A DNA stretch of 20,583 bases. It comes from a virus. The translations under genes were made by a program, and so were the position numbers. The stretch is taken from IMG/VR virus record IMGVR_UViG_3300044953_000370, positions 1 through 20,583 of that record; one strand, 5' to 3'. This document shows positions 1 through 6,802 of the stretch, one piece after another (positions within the stretch are counted from its first letter, which is position 1; the number at the start of each line of letters is the position of its first letter). The notes under the pieces are model-generated. The model was not told the DNA's origin and did not search any database. It worked only from the letters and a program-made list of their open reading frames with translations.

Positions 1-2
1 AA

Positions 3-179
3 CCAATTGAATTAGATGTAAAAATAATCGCAGATTTTAATACGATACCTGAAAAGTATCACGAAGTTTTTTTAAATATTATGTCTTCAAAATATTATAA
101 TAAAGTATCGTTTGGTGATAATCCATTTAGTCAATGTGTTCCACCTAAAAAGAAAAAATGGTGGCAAATTTGGAAATAA
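3..179 (+). CDS. 3' end of an unidentified phage protein (5' partial)
   Basis: An open frame enters from the left edge and ends at TAA 177-179, giving the last 58 residues of a longer protein. The visible part contains FNTIPEKYHEVFLNIM and ends in a basic, tryptophan-rich tail (KKKKWWQIWK). I do not recognise a family. Codon use and A+T content match the following phage genes, and the next gene starts 15 nt downstream, so it probably belongs to the same transcription unit. The basic aromatic tail could touch nucleic acid or a partner protein, but that is a guess. The start codon lies outside the window. Confidence 0.6.
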   Translation, partial: PIELDVKIIADFNTIPEKYHEVFLNIMSSKYYNKVSFGDNPFSQCVPPKKKKWWQIWK

Positions 180-194
180 ATAAAAATAGGTTAT

Positions 195-539
195 ATGAAA
201 GAAGAATCAGCAATTGAATTTTGTGAAAGGATATATCCCGAGATGATGGATGAATTTAAGAAAATCCAATCGGAGATGTATGAAACCTTTTGTAAAAAAC
301 AAAGAAACTACGGACCTGGAAATATATCGATAGGCACGGCATTGGAAACAAAAGAAGATGTAAAATTATCCCTCACAGGTCTTTGGTTTAGAATTAATGA
401 TAAAATTCAAAGATTAAAACAATTGGTGGTTTTAGGACAGCCCGATGAAGTTGGAGAATCAATACAAGATACCTATCAAGACCTATCAGTTTATGGTATA
501 ATTGCGCAAATTGTACAGAGAAAAAAGTGGGGAAAATAA
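195..539 (+). CDS. DUF1599 / Nmad1-like small protein
   Basis: 114 residues, ATG start, preceded by an A-rich leader and AGGTTAT rather than a Shine-Dalgarno. The pattern KKQRNYGPGNI (about residues 34-44), then WFRINDKIQRLKQL (64-77) and ESIQDTYQDLSVYGIIAQ (88-105) resembles the DUF1599 family (nucleotide modification associated domain 1). That family is all-helical and frequent in phages, where it has been proposed to act on modified nucleotides or as a MazG-like partner. Here the assignment rests on recalled motif spacing only. If right, it fits a phage that carries two Mom-like modification proteins further downstream. It could instead be an unrelated helical protein. No membrane segment or signal peptide is visible. 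A promoter for the following genes lies directly behind it. Confidence 0.55.
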   Translation: MKEESAIEFCERIYPEMMDEFKKIQSEMYETFCKKQRNYGPGNISIGTALETKEDVKLSLTGLWFRINDKIQRLKQLVVLGQPDEVGESIQDTYQDLSVYGIIAQIVQRKKWGK

Positions 540-541
540 AT

Positions 542-573
542 TTTGAAAATTGAAAAAATAGTTGTATATTTAC
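542..573 (+). promoter_or_regulatory. Bacteroidota-type promoter for the ssDNA-binding protein operon
   Basis: TTTG at 542-545 and TATATTTA at 565-572 are separated by 19 nt. This fits the known Bacteroidota primary sigma factor consensus, TTTG near -33 and TAnnTTTG near -7 with a 19-21 nt spacer, except for the last base of the -7 element. It lies just after the stop of the upstream gene and would give an untranslated leader of roughly 90 nt before the ATG at 671. Two further promoters of the same form (near 10799 and 16610) support the call. Confidence 0.55.
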
Positions 574-598
574 TATATTAAAAGTAAAAAAGGTTATA

Positions 599-660
599 TT
601 TAGTTATGTAGAAAGTAGCTACTAAACCTTAAACTTTAAACAATTTTTTAAACCTTAAAA
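599..660 (+). promoter_or_regulatory. Leader of the ssDNA-binding protein mRNA: palindrome plus TTAAA repeats
   Basis: The leader holds a possible stem (TTTAGT 599-604 with ACTAAA 621-626), an overlapping alternative stem (GTAG 608-611 with CTAC 619-622) and a 10-bp palindrome AGTAGCTACT (614-623). After it comes an unstructured A/T stretch with four TTAAA units (629-633, 636-640, 648-652, 655-659). TAAACCTTAAA occurs at 623-633 and again, with one extra A, at 649-660, ending 10 nt before the ATG. In T4, gp32 represses its own translation by binding a folded leader element followed by unstructured UUAAA repeats; the layout here is similar. Function is inferred. Confidence 0.4.
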
Positions 661-670
661 TCTAAAAACA

Positions 671-1528
671 ATGGACATTTCATTGGCACTTAAGAGATTT
701 AATTCTCTTCAAAACAACACAAAAAAGTCTGATTCCATTTGGAAGCCAGCAAACGGAAAATCACAAATTCGTATCGTTCCTTACAAATTTAATAAGGAAA
801 TTCCGTTTATTGAACTTTATTTTCATTACAACATTAACAACAAGACGTACCTATCACCAATGTCATTTGGTAGACCTGACCCAATCGTTGAGTTTGCAGA
901 AAAACTTAAACGTACAGGTGATACTGATGATTGGAAAGCAGGTAAAAAAATGGAGCCAAAATTAAGAACTTTCGTACCAGTTATCGTAAGAGGTAAAGAA
1001 AACGAAGGTGTTAAATTTTGGGGATTCGGAAAAACAGTTTACCAAGACATTTTAGGATATATTGCTGATCCTGATTACGGAGATATTACAGACCCAATAA
1101 CTGGTAGAGATATCGTATTGGATGTAACATCTGCGGAAGAATCAAATGCAGCATATCCAACAACAGCAATCCGAATTAAACCATCTGTAACAAAATTATC
1201 AAACGACGCTGCAGTTGTAAAACAATTATTGGAAAATCAAAAGAACATTACTGAATTATATCAGGAGTTATCATACGCTGAACTTAAATCAGTATTGGAA
1301 AATTGGTTGAATCCAAATTCTGCAGCAGATGATGAAATTGTTGAGGAATTAGAAGCGCCAAAAACAAAAACAACCACCCCAAAACAATCACAGTTTTCTG
1401 TTGATATGGGTGGTACACAAAAAATTGGTGATCTTCCTTATGAGATAATGAAAAATAATACAGCAGAAGCACCTGCTAAAAAAACAGATGATGTAGCATC
1501 AGCATTTGATGATTTATTTAACAATTAA
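671..1528 (+). CDS. 32: gp32-like single-stranded DNA-binding protein
   Basis: 285 residues, close to T4 gp32 (301). The protein would coat ssDNA at the phage fork and recruit recombination and replication partners. The basic N-terminus (ALKRF near residue 6) could serve cooperativity. The core has aromatic and basic residues typical of an OB-fold (SQIRIVPYKF 31-40, FIELYFHY 46-53, VKFWGFG 114-120). An acidic C-terminal tail ends in DDVASAFDDLFNN, like the partner-binding tail of gp32. Oddity: the zinc-binding cysteines of T4 gp32 are missing. The corresponding stretch SPMSFGRPDPIVE (62-74) has Ser, Asp and Val where family members have Cys, and the protein contains no cysteine at all. It is the first gene after the 542 promoter and is followed after 12 nt by the recombinase. 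Identification rests on tail, length and neighbours. Confidence 0.85.
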   Translation: MDISLALKRFNSLQNNTKKSDSIWKPANGKSQIRIVPYKFNKEIPFIELYFHYNINNKTYLSPMSFGRPDPIVEFAEKLKRTGDTDDWKAGKKMEPKLRTFVPVIVRGKENEGVKFWGFGKTVYQDILGYIADPDYGDITDPITGRDIVLDVTSAEESNAAYPTTAIRIKPSVTKLSNDAAVVKQLLENQKNITELYQELSYAELKSVLENWLNPNSAADDEIVEELEAPKTKTTTPKQSQFSVDMGGTQKIGDLPYEIMKNNTAEAPAKKTDDVASAFDDLFNN

Positions 1529-1540
1529 TAGGTTACAACT

Positions 1541-2647
1541 ATGGCTAAAGCACAGGATGACTTAGCAAGTATTCTTGCCGATTCTCTAAACAAACAAAAT
1601 AAGGATGGTAGAATTGCATACTTCCTTACGGATGGTGGAGGTGATGCTCCTACTAACGTAAAAGATTGGTTATCTACGGGTAACGCTCTTTTGGATGTAG
1701 CAATCTCTAATAGAACTTATGGTGGTTTACCTGTAGGCCGTATAGCAGAAATTACGGGTTTAGAGCAGAGTGGAAAATCTCTGCTCTCTGCTCATCTGTT
1801 AGCAGAAACACAAAAGAAAGGCGGAGTAGCCGTATTGATTGATACCGAAACGGCCGTTAATAGGGAGTTTTTGGAAGCAATTGGTGTAGATATTTCCAAA
1901 TTGTTATATGTTTCAGTAGATACGGTTGAAGGTATTTTTGAAGCATGTGAAACTATTATTGAAAAAATTAGGACTTCTGATAAAAATAGATTAGTTAGTA
2001 TTGTAGTTGATTCGGTGGCGGCAGCATCTACAAAGAAAGAGTTAGAAGCTGATTACGATAAAGATGGTTACGCAACTGATAAAGCAATCATCATTTCCAA
2101 AGCAATGCGTAAGATTACTAATATGATTGGTAGACAAAACATTTGTTTGGTATTTACTAACCAACTTCGTCAAAAAATGAACGCAATGGCATTTAGTGAC
2201 CCTTGGACAACATCAGGCGGTAAAGCATTAGCATTTCATGCTTCTGTTCGTTTAAGATTGAAATCTATGGGGCAGTTAAAGATTGGAGATAGAATTGTTG
2301 GTATCAAAATCAGAGCACAAGTTGTAAAAAATCGTTTAGGACCGCCTTTAAGGCACGCAGATTTCTCTATTTTCTTTGATAGAGGAATTGATAACTACGG
2401 AAGTTGGTTGGGCGTAATGAAAGATAATAAGCTTGTAAAGCAAGCAGGAGCATGGTACGAATATGTTGATATTGAAACGGGTGAGGTTATTAAATTTCAA
2501 TCAAAAGATTTCGCAGAAATTCTCAAAAACGAAGAACTAAAAGACCAAATATATCGTAGGATATGTGAGGTTTGTATTTTACAATATAAAAATTCCGCTT
2601 CAGAGGAAGTTGATGAAACAACGGATGTAGCAAATGAGTCAGATTAA
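1541..2647 (+). CDS. uvsX: RecA/UvsX-family recombinase
   Basis: 368 residues. Walker A is GLEQSGKS (73-80), the catalytic glutamate is in DTET (E103), and Walker B is SIVVDSVAA (153-161). TNQLR (206-210) and the loop-2 segment TTSGGKALAF (223-232) follow, then a core end typical of RecA (ASVRLRL). The protein would form filaments on ssDNA and carry out strand invasion for recombination-dependent replication and repair. The loop-2 region reads more like bacterial RecA than T4 UvsX. The C-terminus is acidic (SEEVDETTDVANESD), as in RecA, where such a tail tempers DNA binding. ATG start 12 nt after the ssDNA-binding gene; the last 14 nt overlap the exonuclease start. No partner gene uvsY is visible. 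Confidence 0.93.
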   Translation: MAKAQDDLASILADSLNKQNKDGRIAYFLTDGGGDAPTNVKDWLSTGNALLDVAISNRTYGGLPVGRIAEITGLEQSGKSLLSAHLLAETQKKGGVAVLIDTETAVNREFLEAIGVDISKLLYVSVDTVEGIFEACETIIEKIRTSDKNRLVSIVVDSVAAASTKKELEADYDKDGYATDKAIIISKAMRKITNMIGRQNICLVFTNQLRQKMNAMAFSDPWTTSGGKALAFHASVRLRLKSMGQLKIGDRIVGIKIRAQVVKNRLGPPLRHADFSIFFDRGIDNYGSWLGVMKDNKLVKQAGAWYEYVDIETGEVIKFQSKDFAEILKNEELKDQIYRRICEVCILQYKNSASEEVDETTDVANESD

Positions 2648-3686
2648 TAAAAAGTATTTAGATATACTAAAACAAATAGATGAAGAACATAAGAGTTTTG
2701 GAAATTTGCATAAAAATTCTAAAACCTTAGTCATTGATGGTCTTAATACCTTCATTCGTTCTTGGTCAACGGCACCAAATCTTTCAGATAATGGTGACCA
2801 CATTGGAGGCATAGTCGGTACACTTAAAAGTATCGGCTACGCTATCCGTATGATTAACCCCACGAGAGTTATTCTAACCTTTGATGGTAAAGGTGGGGCA
2901 AAAAGCAGACAAAATATTTACGCAGGATATAAGGCGGAAAGAGCTAAAAACAAAATCCGACTTAATCGTGCTATTACTGTTGATATGAATCCAGAGGATG
3001 AGCAAGTATCAATGCGTAGACAGATGGTAGGATTAGCTGAACTATTAACATATTTACCAGTAACCATTATGTTATATGATGGGATTGAGGCGGATGATGT
3101 GATGGGTTATATTGCAACCCAATTAAGACAAGAGGGGGAAAAGGTTGTATTAATGTCATCTGATAAAGATTTCTTACAATTAGTAAACAAAGATGTTTCA
3201 GTATATTCACCATCTAAAAAGAAAATCTATAATATTGATGAAGTTATTGAAGAATTTGGTATCCATCCTCACAATTTTATTAATTTCCGAATGATTGATG
3301 GTGATAAATCGGATAACATTAGTGGAGTAAATGGTTTGGGAATCAAATCTATTATCAAAGCATTTCCGATTCTTGCCGAAGAAACTACACATACAACCAA
3401 AACTATGATGGAGTATGTAAATGGATTAGATAAGAAAATAAAAGCACACGAATTATTTGAAAACAATTTGGAAATTTGCGAAAGAAATCGTAGATTAATG
3501 CAATTATCTAATCCAGAATTTAGTGGTAATATTCGTATGAAAATTATGGATAGATACGATGAACCTACACCTAAATTTGATAAGCAAGGATTTCTAAAGG
3601 CAGGATTAAGACATGGAGTTATTGATTCATTTAAAGATATTAACGATTGGTTACAATCCACATTCGGATATATTTCAAAATTTTAA
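2634..3686 (+). CDS. rnh: 5'-3' exonuclease / RNase H (T4 rnh-like, FEN family)
   Basis: 350 residues, ATG inside the end of the recombinase gene (14-nt overlap, suggesting translational coupling). The acidic metal-binding residues of the PIN/FEN fold are in place: LVIDGLN (D35), LTFDGKGG (D84), DGIEADDV (E152, D154, D155), SSDKDF (D177, D179) and MIDGDKSDNISG (D223, D225, D228). The last group begins a helix-3-turn-helix DNA-binding segment (GVNGLGIKSI, 231-240). KAERAKNKIRLNR (100-112) is the basic arch region that threads flaps. Such enzymes remove RNA primers and 5' flaps from lagging-strand fragments. Length is close to T4 RNase H (305) with a somewhat longer C-terminus. The antisense frame across its 3' half is a shadow. 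Confidence 0.9.
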   Translation: MSQINKKYLDILKQIDEEHKSFGNLHKNSKTLVIDGLNTFIRSWSTAPNLSDNGDHIGGIVGTLKSIGYAIRMINPTRVILTFDGKGGAKSRQNIYAGYKAERAKNKIRLNRAITVDMNPEDEQVSMRRQMVGLAELLTYLPVTIMLYDGIEADDVMGYIATQLRQEGEKVVLMSSDKDFLQLVNKDVSVYSPSKKKIYNIDEVIEEFGIHPHNFINFRMIDGDKSDNISGVNGLGIKSIIKAFPILAEETTHTTKTMMEYVNGLDKKIKAHELFENNLEICERNRRLMQLSNPEFSGNIRMKIMDRYDEPTPKFDKQGFLKAGLRHGVIDSFKDINDWLQSTFGYISKF

Positions 3687-3701
3687 AACACGCAGGAAAT
3701 T

Positions 3702-3911
3702 ATGAAGTGTATAAAAAACAACAAAACAGGCAATATTCAAAGAGTAACGGATAAAGAGGCCTACAATATGGTAGGAAACATATGGAGTTATGTATCTAAA
3801 TCAGAATGGAAGGCCGCTACGAGAAAACCAAAGGTTGAAGAAAAAGTAGAACTAGCAAAAGAAACTATTTCAGAAAAACAATTAAAGAGAAAGAAAAAAG
3901 TTAAAGCATAA
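3702..3911 (+). CDS. Small basic conserved-type phage protein, function unknown
   Basis: 69 residues, ATG start 15 nt after the exonuclease. The N-terminal half (MKCIKNNKTGNIQRVTDKEA, then WSYVSKSEWK near residues 28-37) reads like a small compact domain, and the C-terminal third is a lysine-rich tail (KQLKRKKKVKA). I recall similar short proteins beginning MKCIKN in many phages, but no function is attached to them. The stop codon overlaps the helicase start (TAATG), so the two are probably translated together. The charged tail suggests contact with nucleic acid or with the helicase. Position between exonuclease and helicase is the only functional hint. Confidence 0.6.
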   Translation: MKCIKNNKTGNIQRVTDKEAYNMVGNIWSYVSKSEWKAATRKPKVEEKVELAKETISEKQLKRKKKVKA

Positions 3912-5338
3912 TGGAAGCAGTAGATACATTGGTAAAATATGGTCAATCGTATCAATCTAAAGTTGTTGCTACACTTATCACAGATGTTAAGTTTTTAGAA
4001 CAGGTAAACGAAATTACAAAACCTAACTTTTTTGAATCCCAAGCAAATCAATGGATTGTAAAGGAAACACAAACTTATTTCGATAAGTATCATGGTACAC
4101 CTACAATGGAGGTTTTTAAAATCAAAGTTGGAGAGATTGAAGATAAGGTGCTAAAGCAAACCGTAATAGAACAACTTAAAAGTGTATATTTACAAATAGG
4201 TGCAAATGATTTACCATATGTAAAAAATGAATATTTTACCTTTGCAAAAAATCAAAAAGTAAAAGATGCTCTACTCAAATCCATAGACCTTTTAAAATCT
4301 GGTCAATACGATAAGATTATTGATACAATGACCGCAGCATCTAAAGTAGGTGTTGAAAATGATTTAGGTTTAGACTTTGTTGAGGATTTTGAAAACATAT
4401 TGGATAATGTAAAAAGAGATTCCGTTTCTACGGGTTGGGACGTTGTAGATGAATTAATGGATGGAGGATTAGGACCAGGTGAATTGGGTGTAGTTATGGC
4501 ACCATCTGGTATTGGTAAGAGTTGGTTCTTATCTAAAATAGCGTGCGCCGCATTACAAAGAGGTGTAAATGTATTGCATTACACTTTAGAATTATCTGAA
4601 AACTATGTAGGTCAAAGATACATTACAATCTTAACTAATATAACTACCGCAGATCAAAAGTTGAGAAAAGAAGATATTGTTCGTAAAGTAAAACAGACAC
4701 CTGGTAGAGTAAAGATTAAATATTATCCACCACAATACGCATCAGCAAAAACCTTATTTGCACATATTGAAAAAGTTAGAACAAGTGGTTTTAATTCACA
4801 ACTTATTATCATTGATTACGCTGACCTTCTTAAATCGGCAAACAGAGGTAACGACGGGTTGTATGCGGAGTTGGGTGGTATCTATGAGGAATTAAGGGGA
4901 TTAAGTGGTGAGACTGGGATTCCGGTTTGGACAGCAACACAAACGAATAGAGCGGCAATCGACCACGAAGTTATTCAAGCTGATTCAGTAGGTGACTCGT
5001 ATAAGAAAGTTCAAACAGCTGACTTTATTATGAGTATTAGTAGAAAAACCAAAGATAAATTATCTAACACAGGTAGAATACACATTGTAAAGAATCGTTT
5101 TGGACCAGATGGTATGACATTTCCTGCGAAGATTGATACTTTTCACGGAGTTATGGATGTGTTCGCAGCAACATCGGTAGATGGTATCATTGCACAAAAA
5201 GAAAGTAAAAATGGTGAAAGTTTAGAAAAGAAACTATTACATAAAAAGTATGTTGAAAACATGGGGGTTATTTTACTTATTTCTTATATTTATAGTATAT
5301 GGGATGTAATTTCTCATAATATATTCACTATGATATAA
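3911..5338 (+). CDS. 41: gp41-like replicative DNA helicase (DnaB family) with an altered C-terminus
   Basis: 475 residues. An N-terminal helical domain (about 1-150) precedes a RecA-type motor: Walker A APSGIGKS (197-204), helicase glutamate region LHYTLELSE (222-230), Walker B LIIIDYADLL (298-307), TQTNR (343-347) and the finger KNRFGP (394-399). It would encircle the lagging-strand template and unwind the fork as a hexamer. The start overlaps the preceding stop (TAATG). Oddity: after KKYVENMG (445-452) come 23 residues rich in Ile, Tyr, Leu and Phe, unlike the rest of the protein, ending at 5338. A homing-type endonuclease gene follows at once, so this tail is probably read from inserted DNA that displaced the native stop. 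No primase domain is present. Confidence 0.9.
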   Translation: MEAVDTLVKYGQSYQSKVVATLITDVKFLEQVNEITKPNFFESQANQWIVKETQTYFDKYHGTPTMEVFKIKVGEIEDKVLKQTVIEQLKSVYLQIGANDLPYVKNEYFTFAKNQKVKDALLKSIDLLKSGQYDKIIDTMTAASKVGVENDLGLDFVEDFENILDNVKRDSVSTGWDVVDELMDGGLGPGELGVVMAPSGIGKSWFLSKIACAALQRGVNVLHYTLELSENYVGQRYITILTNITTADQKLRKEDIVRKVKQTPGRVKIKYYPPQYASAKTLFAHIEKVRTSGFNSQLIIIDYADLLKSANRGNDGLYAELGGIYEELRGLSGETGIPVWTATQTNRAAIDHEVIQADSVGDSYKKVQTADFIMSISRKTKDKLSNTGRIHIVKNRFGPDGMTFPAKIDTFHGVMDVFAATSVDGIIAQKESKNGESLEKKLLHKKYVENMGVILLISYIYSIWDVISHNIFTMI

Positions 5339-5350
5339 AAAATATTAAAA

Positions 5351-6058
5351 ATGAATAAATGTATTATTTGTAAATCTAAAACTAAAAATAAACTATATTG
5401 TTCTCGTGATTGTTACAATGTTCGTAGACCTAATATGGTAAAACGAAATGTAATACAAAAGCAATGTAAATTATGTAATACCATATTTGAAACCAATAGA
5501 ACTTCGGCTAAATTTTGTAGTGAAAGTTGTTATCAGATGAACAGAGCAAATACCAATATTCGGTTAAATTGTGGTAATTGTGGTAAAGAATTTTCCGTAT
5601 CAAAATATAGATACGAAAAGGGTTTAGTTAAATATTGTTCAATGAAATGTAGAAATACAAGCGATGAATGGATTAATTCTAATATTATAAAAAATATAAA
5701 CCAATTACATAAAATTGGATTAAATAAATTAGAATTAAAGGGTAGAACTTTATTAAATGAACTTAATATAGAATTTTTAGAACAAACGTTGGTATGTGGT
5801 AAATTTGTTGTAGATGCTTTAATACCTGATAAAAAAATAATAATTCAATGGGATGGAGATTATTGGCATGGTAATCCTAATTTTCTAAAAAATGGAAAAC
5901 CAAATAAATTACAAAATAAAAATATAGAAAAAGATATAAGAGTAAACAACGAACTTATTAAAAATGGATATAGAGTTTTACGATTTTGGCAAAGCGATGT
6001 AGATAATAACCCAGAATTTGTAGTAGAAACAATTAAGAAAATATATGGTAATGAGTGA
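5351..6058 (+). CDS. Zinc-finger EDxHD/Vsr-like endonuclease, probable free-standing homing endonuclease
   Basis: 235 residues. Three CxxC...CxxxC zinc-ribbon modules lie at the N-terminus (C4/C7/C17/C21, C39/C42/C56/C60, C74/C77/C96/C100), and the C-terminal half is a Vsr/EDxHD-like nuclease. It contains LELKGRTLLNEL (127-138), FVVDALIPDKK (152-162), IQWDGDYWHGNP (165-176), then NIEKDIRVNNELIKNGYRVLRF (191-212; D195). The DGDYWHG motif with a preceding Asp and following Asp fits the EDxHD family, which includes phage homing endonucleases such as I-Bth0305I. The zinc ribbons would read the target. It sits between the helicase and a Mom-like gene, more A+T-rich than its neighbours, with its last 8 nt (ATGAGTGA) shared with the next start. 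It looks like a mobile gene inserted at the end of the helicase gene. Confidence 0.8.
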   Translation: MNKCIICKSKTKNKLYCSRDCYNVRRPNMVKRNVIQKQCKLCNTIFETNRTSAKFCSESCYQMNRANTNIRLNCGNCGKEFSVSKYRYEKGLVKYCSMKCRNTSDEWINSNIIKNINQLHKIGLNKLELKGRTLLNELNIEFLEQTLVCGKFVVDALIPDKKIIIQWDGDYWHGNPNFLKNGKPNKLQNKNIEKDIRVNNELIKNGYRVLRFWQSDVDNNPEFVVETIKKIYGNE

Positions 6059-6650
6059 GGTAAAGGATTATATTGTTCAAGAAACATCGTTTAATCATTC
6101 CGTTAGAAAATTTCTAAAGAAGTGGCATTATTCTGATTATGTAAATATTCAGGCTAAACATACATTTTGTCTTTTCAAAAATGGAAAATTCGGAATACCA
6201 GAACTGATAGGAGTGTGTATTTACACAAGACCTGCCGGACCAACGGCAGGTAAAACGTATCATCCATCCAATCCAAATATGGTTTTGGAATTGAGAAGAT
6301 TATGTTTGATAGATGATACGCCGAAAAATTCGGAATCATTTTTTGTTGGTAAAACTTTAGGATGGCTTAAGAAAAATACGGATTGGGAATTTGTTATATC
6401 ATACGCTGATGAAGAACAAGGTCATACTGGAGTAATATATCGGGCATCAAATTTCAAATATTTAGGAAAAACTAAACCTGGAAAGGTGTTGGAAGTGGAT
6501 GGTAAAGAATTTCACATTAGAACATTATCTATGATGGATAGACCTTATGGAATTGAAATAAATAAACGATATAAAGAAAAAGATGAAGGTGTAAAAATAA
6601 TACAAACTTTACCAAAACACATTTATACATACGATTTAAGGAACAAATAA
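6051..6650 (+). CDS. Mom-like GNAT-fold DNA modification protein (first copy)
   Basis: 199 residues from ATG 6051, which overlaps the endonuclease stop; ATG 6045 would add two residues but lies in endonuclease-derived sequence. Features of the Mu Mom family, by recalled pattern: FLKKWHYSDYV near the N-terminus, ELIGVCIYTRPAG, the hallmark LELRRLCL, NSESFF, a block with SYADEEQGHTGVIYRASNFKY. Mu Mom converts adenine to N6-carbamoylmethyladenine and shields phage DNA from restriction; it is a modified acetyltransferase fold. A second, more divergent member lies at 10003. The exact chemistry here is unknown; it could also be an ordinary GNAT-like enzyme. The gene is followed by a 152-nt non-coding gap. 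Confidence 0.7.
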   Translation: MSEVKDYIVQETSFNHSVRKFLKKWHYSDYVNIQAKHTFCLFKNGKFGIPELIGVCIYTRPAGPTAGKTYHPSNPNMVLELRRLCLIDDTPKNSESFFVGKTLGWLKKNTDWEFVISYADEEQGHTGVIYRASNFKYLGKTKPGKVLEVDGKEFHIRTLSMMDRPYGIEINKRYKEKDEGVKIIQTLPKHIYTYDLRNK

Positions 6651-6701
6651 ATATCAAAAAATGTGAAAAAAAATATATGAAAAAAACCTAAAATTAACTA
6701 A

Positions 6702-6760
6702 AGAAAATGGTGTCGAATGTCCGTTGACTCCATATTTATTTTTACATTTTCTGGTTTTTT
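6702..6760 (+). terminator. Hairpin with T-run in the gap before the ribonucleotide reductase
   Basis: The gap 6651-6802 holds no gene. AGAAAATG (6702-6709) is the exact reverse complement of CATTTTCT (6745-6752), and an inner stem GTGTC-like arm (6710-6714) can pair with 6726-6730, except for one T-T mismatch, around an 11-nt loop. GG and six T follow (6753-6760), so it may be a weak intrinsic terminator for the upstream operon or an attenuator/leader structure for the reductase. The long unpaired 3' side of the outer loop makes it imperfect. TATTTTTA (6737-6744) resembles a -7 promoter box, but no matching -33 box stands at the right distance. Confidence 0.35.
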
Positions 6761-6802
6761 AGAAAAAAAATCCACTCACAAAAATAAAAAAATTTACAAA
6801 AA

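Noticed and set aside
169-194. Bacteroidota-type promoter before the gene at 195
   Set aside because: TTTG (169-172) and TAGGTTAT (187-194) are only 14 nt apart, too close for the 19-21 nt spacing.
3269-3661. 130-codon open frame on the minus strand inside the exonuclease gene
   Set aside because: It lies fully antisense to a well-supported gene, has no recognisable motif and no promoter or leader; it is a shadow frame.
5334-5341. T4-type late promoter (TATAAAAA) before the endonuclease gene
   Set aside because: One base off TATAAATA, but such strings are frequent in this A+T-rich DNA and there is no second supporting copy.
6651-6802. Cobalamin riboswitch before the B12-dependent reductase
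   Set aside because: The gap is too short for the full fold and I see no B12-box-like conserved core; only a simple hairpin is visible.
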